Below, piece after piece: positions 56,401 to 64,000 of a stretch of DNA of 64,000 nt; position 1 is the stretch's first letter; the number at the start of each line of letters is the position of its first letter. Source of the DNA: Isochrysis galbana (lineage: Eukaryota; Haptophyta; Isochrysidales; Isochrysidaceae); assembly GCA_018136815.1 (NCBI GenBank), contig CM030943.1, positions 3,327,885 through 3,391,884 on the forward strand. Reading direction: 5' to 3'. Both the position numbers and the translations under genes were made by a program. Below the pieces are notes generated by a model. It worked only from the letters and a program-made list of their open reading frames with translations. It made no database searches and had not been told where the DNA came from.

Positions 56401-59400
56401 GCGTGTGCAGGGCGGCCGCTCCGAGGGCCAGGCCGAGCGCGTGCGCGGGCATCGGGCGGAGCGCGCCGTCGGAGCGACCCGCAAAGGCGACTAGGGCGGC
56501 TAGAGCGAGCGCAGCCGACTGGCCCATCCACACTAGCCCTAGCGTGAGGGCGAGAGCACCTGCGCTGCCGCCCCACGGCGCAACCGCGCTTCCGCCGAGC
56601 AGCGTCGCGGCGAGCGTGCCCGTGCCGGCCATCGCGCAGCCGAGCGCCCCGCCACCGAGCGCGAGCGCCCAGCCGACCGGCCGGGCTAGCATGGCGTCCG
56701 ACGGGCCGAGCACGCCGTACGGCTCGCCGCCATGGGCGGCGAGCGAGCGGCACAGCAGCGAGAGCACGGCCGCGTGCGCGAGCAGTACAGCGCCCAACGC
56801 TCGCGAGAGCACCGCGTGCGCGTCAGCGGCGAAATCGCACGAGCCGAGCGAGAGGCAGAGCACGAGCGCGCCAAAGGCGAGCGGTGCGAGCGCGGTGGCG
56901 GCTGCGGCGGAGGCAGCGGCGCACGCACGCTCACCACCTGCGGCGGCGGGTGGGTGCCAGACGCCCTCTGGCCGCTCGCATCGCAGCGCGCGGGCGAGCT
57001 GGAGCAGGAGCATCGCGTCTGTGAGCAGGAGCACGCCGAGCACGGCACCTGCGCCGGCACCCTCAAGGGAGGCGCCACCATCCCAGCCGCGACGCGTGCC
57101 CGCCGCGAGCCAGGCGGCCTGGTAGGCGGGCAGGCGGACGGGCGCGCCGTCGGCGCCCTCGCCGCCGCGCAGCGCGGGCACATCGGCGAGCGACGCAGGC
57201 AACGGCACCCGCCGGTACACGTCACCGGTGAAGGCGCCGAGCACGCCCCAGAAGGTCTGCGCGTAGTAGAGGCAATTGTTGAGCTGGAAGTCGGTGCCGC
57301 ATTCGTGATCGCCCTCGCAGAGCTGGCCCACCTCGGCGGCGTCACAACGCGGCAGGGCCTCGGCCTCGACTAGCGTGGCCGGGCAGCTCATCGCGTCCAT
57401 CACCGGCTCGAGCGCGACAGCGCCGCCATCGGGCAAGCAGTGAGGCGCGATGTGCACGCAGGCCCCGCCGGCGGCGGCCGACGCGGCGGGCGGCAGCGGC
57501 ACGCGCCGGTAAATGTCGCGGTTGTGCGGCGCAATCCACTGCGGGTCGGGGTACTCGCAGTTGTTGAGTAGGAAGTCGAGGGAGCACTCGCCATCGCTCT
57601 CGCACAGCTCGCCTACAGCGGCAGCATCGCAGCGTGGCAGCGCATCGCACGCCGCTACATCGGCTGGGCAGGCCCCCGGCTCGACCGCCTCGAAGCAGCG
57701 CTCCTCGCCGTGGCAGGTGACCCGCACGCCGCAAAGACCGCGCGGCAGCGGCACACGCCGGTAGACGTCCCGCGGCGCGCCGGCGCCCGCGCCGTAGGCG
57801 CAGTTGTCCATGCGCACGTCGGTGCCGCACTCACCCTCCGCTGCGCACAGCTCGCCCTCGTGCACGCGGTCGCAGCGCGGAAGCCGGTTGGCCTCCTCCA
57901 GCGAGGCAGGGCACTCAGCGCGCGAGGCCACGTTGAGGCAGACCGACTGGCCGCCGCAGTGGTGGAAGAGGCGGTCGCATCCGCACCCGGCGTCCACCAG
58001 GGCGGGGCGCGAGGCGGCGGCGGCCGCCGCCTCGCGTGCGCGGCGCGCCTCCTCCGCAAAGGCGGCGGCGGTGAGGGGCAGCGTGGGTGGGGCGGCCGCG
58101 CTCCATGGCGCGCTCGGGGGCGGCGGCGGCGCGGGCGGAGCGGGCGGCGGCGCAGGAGGCGGTGGCGGCGCGGGCGCGCCGAAGCCGTGCGCGTAGGCCA
58201 CGCCTCCGACCCACGCCGCCGCCGCCCCCGGCTCGCTCGTGTAGCGCCCCTCGGGCGAGGGGAAGAGCGCGTCGGCACCTCCCGCGCCCGTCGACGCGCG
58301 CAGAAGCTCGCCGGCGCGCGCATCGGAGGCGGCGGTCAGCGCGGGGTCGGCGGCGGGAGCGACGTGCACAGCGAGCGGCGCGAGCAGGACGAGCGCGCCC
58401 AACGCCGCCGCGAGCGCCGCGTGCCGGCGCGCGTACCAGAACGCGTGCGCCGCCGCAAGACGGCTGCCGCGCGCACCCGCGCGCGGCGCGGGCCCGAGCC
58501 GACCCGCATCGCGCAGTGCAAGGAGTGCGGGCACGCAGAGTGCGACGAGTGCGAAGTGGGCGAGCACCAGCGCGCCGCCGCACGCGCCAAAGTGCGCGAG
58601 CGCCGGGATGGGCGATGCGCAGTGAACGAGCATCGCCGCTGCGGCCGCCGCGTTGGCGGCGGCGAGAGGCGGCAGCGCCTGCCGCGAGGCCCACTCCAGC
58701 CGCGCCGCGGCGGTTAGCGGCGCGCCGTGCAGCCGCAGGGCGTCGGCGCGCGCCCACGCGGCGGCGAGCACGCACACGTTGTCCACCGCGAGCCCGGCCG
58801 CCACCCAGAGTGCAGCCGACGCGAGCGCCGAGAGGCGCGCCACCCGGAGCGCGGCGCACGCGGCCGCGTAGCCGAGCGGCACGCCGAGCGCCAGCAGCGC
58901 TGTCGCGAGCGCGGCGGTGCGGCCGCAGCCGAGCGCACGGTGGAGGCAGAGGCCAGTGAGCAGCAGGCCGAGCGGCAGCAGGCGCGAATCGGCCGCGAGC
59001 GCAGCGAGCAGCTCGCCCTGCAGCAGCGCGGCCGGCCCGCCGTAGTCTAGCCGCAGCGGACCCGCACCGTCGGCGAGCACGCGGAGCAGCGCGGCGAGCT
59101 CCGCCCAACGCGGCGCGCTCATGCCGCGCAGGCGGACGGTCGAGCGCAGTGCGGCCGTGTCATCGGCGCCGGCGGCGAGCGGCGGGCCCAGCCCATGCGC
59201 TGCAAGCAGCCCGCGCGAGAAGAAGCCGTCGTGACCGCGCCTCACCAGCCAGCTCATCGCCTCTGCCGCGTCGGCCGCGCCGAAGGGTGCCGCCGCGCAG
59301 CCGCCACCCGGCGGGAAGGCGCCCGCGCGCGAAGGCTCGGCGTCGTAGACGAGTTCAGGCGCGCCATCGATCCCGCGCACGAGCGCGGGGAAGAGGTAGT

Positions 59401-61130
59401 TGGCGAAGGAATCCACGGGTGCGCACTCGCAGCCCGCCTCTGGCGACGGGTCGCACACGCCCGCGCCGCGCGCCCACTCCATCAGCGCGCCTTCCACCGC
59501 GCGCACACGCGCGAGCGCACGCGGAGCTAGCGGTCCGTCGCCGTCGGGCACGCGCGGGCTGTGCACGAGTGTGACGGCGTCGAGCGCGCGCGCGGCCGCT
59601 GCCGCGCACCGCCGCGAGCCGCCGGCGCGCCCGACGGAGAAGGAGCGGCTCGGCGCGCGCGTGAGGTTACGAGCCGCGGCCGAGGGGCCGACGGCGACGG
59701 CCGGCGCGGCGGCGTCGAGCAGGCTGCGTTGGCCACGGTCGGCGGCGGCGGCGGCAGTTGGGGCAAGCATCTGCTGCGCGGCCGTGTTGGTGTCGAGCTC
59801 GCGTCGCGCAGCGAGGTAAAAGCGGCAGTCCGGGTGGCCCGCGTGGAGGAGCAGCTCGTCGCTCAGCTGCAGTCGGGGGGTTGGGCGGGGTGGGTGGGTC
59901 GTAGGAGGCGGGGGCAGGAGAGCCACCGGCGGGAGCCCGGACGGCCTCCCCGGCGTGCGGGTGCGCAGGGCGTGCCGCGTTCCGCCACCGGGCTCGCGCG
60001 GCTGGACGCGGCGGCGTACCGAGAAGAGGTCTTCGGTCGAGATGGCGAGCCACGCGGCGGCGAGGCACGGGCCGATCAGTCCAAGTGCGAGGACGATCGC
60101 CGGGTGGTCGGCGAGGAGCGACGAGAGGCGCGCGTGGCGAAGGTAGTCGGGCGAGAGCTCGACCGACTCGAGGTGCTCGGCGAGAGGCCCAGTGGACGCG
60201 GTGGGCGCGCGGGGGGAAGCCTGCGGTGGGCGCAGGGAGCAGCGGCCGGTGAGCAAGCAAGGCGTGAGACGGGCCGGGCGGCGGAAGGGGAGGGGTCGAG
60301 GCGGGATGGAAAGGGGGAAAGAAGGTGGGGGGCGGGCGGGACAGTGGTAGGCGAGTCAGCGGCGCGCTCGTCGACAGCTGGAGCGTCGAGAGAGATGGCG
60401 CGGGCGTGGCTCTACGCAACGGCGGAAGCGGTGTGGGGCTGGCGCCGCTGGCCCGGGGATGGAAGAACAGGGCTTGGTGGTGGGGGAGAGGGCCGAGCGG
60501 GGAAGGGTGGAGGCGGGGGGAGGGGTGTGAGACGGCGAGGGCGGGATTTAGAGGGGCGGGCTTGCAGCGCGGGCGAGACGGCCTGCAGGCGGCGGTCGAA
60601 AGCAAAGGAGGGAGGTGCGAGAGGAGCAAGAGGCGGGAGAGAGAGAAGGGAAGAGGTGGGAGCATGGGAGCAACCCGAAGCCGAGGGAAAGGCAGCAAAA
60701 GGGAAGGAAAGAGAGCGAAGAGAGAGGGAATGGCGGGAGGGGAGCGGGAGGGGTGGAGAGAGGAGAGGAGAGGTGGCTGATGGAGGAGGAGAGGCGGGGG
60801 AGAGGGTGCGGCTGGGAGGGGGGGGGGGGGAGGGAGGAGGAGGGAGGAGAGAGGGGAGGAGGGGGAGGCGAGAGACTGGGCAGACGGGAGAGACGGAAGA
60901 AGGAAGGGAGAGGGAGGGGGAGAGGGAGAAGACGGGGGAGAGAGGGGGGGGGGAAGAGAGGGAGAGGGAGGGAGCGAAAGCGGAGAGGGAGCGAGGAGAG
61001 GGAGAGTCCCTCGCGGGCATCCTGGCCGGGGGGTGCTCACGCTGCTCTGCGGCTCCCCCGCTCGACGCGCGACCTGCTCTGCCTGGGCCTCGGTCTCCTC
61101 CTCACTCTCCTCGTCCACCAGCCGCTCCAT
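53438..61130 (-). CDS. RND/Patched-like multi-membrane-span protein with Cys-rich triple repeat and repeated membrane module
   Basis: The RND superfamily includes Patched, Dispatched and MMPL transporters of lipids and sterols. Model complement(join(53438..59866,60020..60220,61041..61130)), 2239 residues, phase 0 at both joints. Exon 1 is acidic (DEESEEETEAQ). Exon 2 holds the first span (AIVALGLIG-type, ending TEDLFS). The intron at 59867-60019 is 153 bp and stays open, but is Pro/Arg-rich and has TCG|GTACGC and CTGCAG ends. Then come the first ectodomain and the first membrane block with AAGLAVDNVCVL (about 455), matching the RND fourth-span motif. Residues 725-990 hold three Cys repeats with LPRCD...GELC...EC..D....NC and YRRVPLP. 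Residues 1036-1787 hold repeated paired hydrophobic segments with loops like ERPIGALRP. The second RND half follows, with SVGHLIHVAHAHAHA in place of the acidic motif, then a cytosolic tail. It is about 1000 residues longer than Patched. Substrate unknown. Confidence 0.85.
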
Positions 61131-61394
61131 CGCCGCCCCGGGGGGAGAGAGAGAGAGGGGGGGGGAGAGAGCGAGAGGGGGAGGGGGGCGAGGAGAGAGA
61201 AGAGAGAAGAGAGAGAGAAGAAGAAAGAGAAGAAGAAGAAGGAGAAGAAGAAGAAGGAGGAGAGAAGGCTCCTGTGGAGGTGTCGTGAATCAGTCCACAG
61301 GGGATGGGCTTGGAGAGAGGGAAGAACACCTCGGGTGGAAGATAAAGAAAGGGTGGGGGTGGAGAGGGGGGAGAGAAGCGGGAGAGTAGGGGGG
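61131..61394. promoter_or_regulatory. 5' flank of the RND-like gene, purine-rich
   Basis: GA and AAG runs on the + strand (pyrimidine on the gene strand) begin right upstream of the proposed ATG at 61130. They resemble the tract before the GT49 gene. No defined promoter element. Confidence 0.35.
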
Positions 61395-61427
<33 letters not shown>

Positions 61428-62100
61428 CGGGAGGGAGGGGGAGGGGGAGGGAGGCGGAGAGAGAGAAGAGAGGAGAGAGTGGATGGAATAAGAGAGGGAG
61501 AGAGAGAGGAGAGAGAGAGAGGGGGGGGGAGAGAGGGGGAGGGGGAAGGGGCGGAGGGAGAGAAGAGAGGAGAGAGTGGATGGAATAAGAGAGGGAGAGA
61601 GAGAGGAGAGAGAGAGAGAGGGGGGGAGAGAGGGGGAGGGGGAAGGGGGCGGAGGGAGAGAAGAGAGGAGAGAGTGGATGGAATAAGAAAGGGAGAGAGA
61701 CAGGAGAGAGAGAGAGAGGGGGGGAGAGAGGGGGAGGGGGAAGGGGGCGGAGGGAGAGAAGAGAGGAGAGAGTGGATGGAATGAGAGAGGGAGAGAGAGA
61801 GGAGAGAGAGAGAGGGGGGGGAGAGAGGGGGAGGGGGAAGGGGGCGGAGGGAGAGAAGAGAGGAGAGAGTGGATGGAATAAGAAAGGGAGAGAGACAGGA
61901 GAGAGAGAGAGAGGGGGGGAGAGAGGGGGAGGGGGAAGGGGGCGGAGGGAGAGAAGAGAGGAGAGAGTGGATGGAATAAGAGAGGGAGAGAGAGAGGAGA
62001 GAGAGAGAGAGGGGGGGAGAGAGGGGGAGGGGGAAGGGGGCGGAGGGAGAGAAGAGAGGAGAGAGTGGATGGAATGAGAGAGGGAGAGAGAGGGGATGGG
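61395..62100. repeat. Tandem array, about 98-bp purine units, seven copies
   Basis: GAGAGTGGATGGAATAAGAG (or ...AATGAGAG) recurs about every 98 bp from about 61475 to 62066, separated by G/A runs. Copies differ by a few bases and by the length of the GA runs. Confidence 0.93.
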
Positions 62101-62340
62101 GGGGGAGGGGCGGACACACAAGGCCTTGTGGGTGAGGAGGAGATGCCAAAGCCGCCAAGGTGACCCCACAGATACGTTTGATCATCGGCCGTGTACGAGA
62201 AAAGAGCCATTGTGGATGAAGGAGACAATCTGAAAAGCGTGAGGGGAAGGGGGTGCCCCTGAGGACCGAATAAAACTTGCTGGTACTTCTTATATTGGGG
62301 TGGGGTAGGCGGTGGTCAATCTCGGTGAGACGGTGTTTGA
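62101..62340. other. Unique spacer between purine arrays
   Basis: A mixed-composition island in the purine-rich region. No gene recognised; a conserved exon cannot be excluded. Confidence 0.35.
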
Positions 62341-63110
62341 GAGGAAGAGAGAGTAGAAGGAAGACAGCGGCGGCCGCGGGGCGGCAGAGGGGAGAGGGAA
62401 GAGAGGGAAGAGAGAGAGAGAGAGAGAGAAGAGGAGAGGGAAGAGGGGAGGGAGAAGAGAGAAGAGAAGAGGGGAGAGTGGAGAAGAGATGAAGAGATGC
62501 AGAGAAAGAGGTGAAGAGTGGAGGTGGGGAGAAGAGGTGAAGAGAGGAGAGAAGGGATAATACAGAGAAGAGAAGAGAGAAGGGGTGAAGAGAACAGATA
62601 GAGAGAAGAGATGAGGAGAAGGGAAGGGAAGTAGAGAGGAGAAGAGGAGGAGAGAGTAGGGAGAGAGGGAGAGAGAAGAAGAAGAAGGGAGAGGGCGCGC
62701 GAATAAGAGATATGCACGAGAAGATACGATTAGAAACGAGAGGGGTGAAAGAAAGAATGGTTGGGTCTGCTGCGGATGGGTGCCGCCTGCGCCCTCCCCT
62801 CGTTGCCGCAAGGTCTCCTTTGTGCAAATATGGCTGTTTTATCGAGGACGAAGGGGGGGGAGGTGGGGGGGAAGAACGACGAGAAGAGAGGGAGAGAGAG
62901 AGAGAGGAAGAGAGGCAAAGAGAGATGGAGAGAGAGAGGGAGAGGGGCAGAGAGAGGAGAGAAGAGAGGAGAGAGAGAAGAGAAGAGAGAGAGAGAAGAG
63001 AGAGAAGAGAGAGAAGAGAGAGAAGAGAGAGAAGAGAGAGAAGAGAAGAGAAGAGAGAGAAGAGAGAAGAGAGAGAAGAGAGAGAAGAGAGGGGACGATG
63101 GGACGGACGG
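62341..63110. repeat. Homopurine tract with GAGAGAAGA units
   Basis: G/A-rich, with clean AGAGAGAAG tandem units at 62960-63095. Interrupted by a unique island at 62755-62860. Confidence 0.85.
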
Positions 63111-63199
63111 GGCAAGGAGAGAGGAGTTCTTTTGTAGAAGCGCGAGGCTTTCCCGCGTCACTTCTACGGCGGCCAAGCCCCAGATCGCTCCCTCTCTCT
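63111..63199. other. Short unique spacer
   Basis: No feature recognised. Confidence 0.35.
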
Positions 63200-63990
63200 C
63201 CACCGACGACGGCGCCCTCAAAGGCAACGACGGATTTAGAGTTGGGGAAAAGAAATAGAAATACGATGTACGGACGACTCCCTCTCTCTCCCTCGATGGC
63301 AACGACGGATTTAGATTTGAAGAAAAGAAAAAGAAATCGATGTACTGCCGACTTCCTCTCTCCCCCTCAAAGGCAACGACGGATTTAGAGTTGGGAAACA
63401 GAAAAAGAAATCGATGTACTGACGACTCCCTCTCTCCCCCTCAAAGGCAACGACGGATTTAGAGTTGGGGAAAAGAAATAGAAATCGATGTACTGACGAC
63501 TCCCTCTCTCCCCCTCAAAGGCAACGACGGATTTAGAGTTGGGGAAAAGAAATAGAAATAGATGTACTGACGACTCCCTCTCTCTCTCCCTCGATGGCAA
63601 CGACGGATTCAGAGTTGGGGAAAAGAAATAGAAATTAGATGTACGGACGACTCCCTCTCTCTCCCTCAAAGGCAACGACGGATTTAGAGTTGGGAAACAG
63701 AAAAAGAAATTGATGTACTGACGACTCCCTCTCTCCCCCTCAAAGGCAACGACGGATTTAGAGTTGGGGAAAAGAAATAGAAAAAGATGTGCTGACGACT
63801 CCCTCTCTCTCCCTCGATGGCAACGACGGATTCAGAGTTGGGGAAAAGAAATAGAAATTAGATGTACGGACGACTCCCTCTCTCTCCCTCGATGGCAACG
63901 ACGGATTTAGAGTTGGGAAACAGAAATGGAAATTAGATGTACGGACGACCTCCGCTTTCTCCCTCGATGGCAACGATGTCGAGTCGAGCG
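63200..63990 (+). repeat. Tandem array, about 74-bp units, about eleven copies, running to the window end
   Basis: GGCAACGACGGATTTAGAGT starts recur at about 63223, 63298, 63372, 63446, 63520, 63596 and onward, each followed by GGGGAAAAGAAATAGAAAT, then GATGTAC.GACGACTCCCTC. Two unit types (CTCAAAGGC and CTCGATGGC) are mixed. The last unit diverges near 63975. Confidence 0.93.
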
Positions 63991-64000
63991 GAGCCGGAGG

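Noticed and set aside
54789-56753. 654-codon minus-strand frame inside the RND-like gene
   Set aside because: It is Arg-rich and overlaps the real frame, which shows hydrophobic spans. It is an alternate-frame shadow.
59561-61288. 575-codon + strand open frame opposite the RND-like gene
   Set aside because: It is antisense to well-supported coding sequence, is Arg/Gly/Glu-rich and has no domain. Stops are rare at this GC content.

Overview
The window is nuclear DNA from a eukaryotic microalga. The evidence is GC-rich, Ala/Arg/Gly-heavy coding sequence, short spliceosomal introns of both GT-AG and GC-AG type, vertebrate-type (CCCTAA)n telomeric DNA, long homopurine/homopyrimidine tracts, satellite DNA and many dispersed retroelement pieces. 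A haptophyte is my best guess, because GC-AG introns, very high GC and long Ala-rich membrane proteins are common there. The sequence alone does not exclude a pelagophyte or another chromalveolate alga. No prokaryotic operons, CRISPR arrays, rRNA or tRNA genes were seen.

Layout. 1-13.5 kb: a partial unknown exon, an acylaminoacyl-peptidase gene (+), retroelement debris, and a large minus-strand gene. That gene reads as a GT49 (LARGE-like) glycosyltransferase fused to two sulfotransferase domains, the second one spread over small exons. 13.5-17.2 kb: retroelement pieces and a purine tract. 17.2-22.7 kb: a two-exon, about 1788-residue ZNFX1/UPF1-type helicase with CCCH, NF-X1 and RING/IBR-like zinc clusters (minus). 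22.8-34.4 kb: pyrimidine tracts, dispersed repeats, and a 3 kb satellite of about 204 bp units. 34.4-35.4 kb: a conserved membrane-anchored protein of unknown function (minus). 36-37.8 kb: a broken Ty1/copia-type element. It ends at a 100-N gap followed directly by about 0.9 kb of telomere repeat in the orientation of a left chromosome end, so two chromosome ends may have been joined here. 40.0-41.0 kb: MBF1 in four exons, one of 15 nt (minus). 41-46 kb: GA/CT tracts and repeats. 46.8-49.3 kb: a Mo25/CAB39 gene with at least 13 exons (+). 49.8-53.4 kb: dispersed repeat families. 53.4-61.1 kb: a 2239-residue RND/Patched-like membrane protein (minus) with a Cys-rich triple repeat and a repeated multi-membrane-span module between its two RND halves. 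61.1-64 kb: purine tracts and tandem repeats.

The host genes are unrelated housekeeping or regulatory genes (protein turnover, RNA surveillance, transcription co-activation, LKB1/germinal-centre-kinase scaffolding) plus two unusual membrane or secretory-pathway proteins. They are separated by repeat-rich DNA. All splice models below were derived by hand from homology, GT/GC-AG signals and phase consistency. No alignment or transcript data were available.
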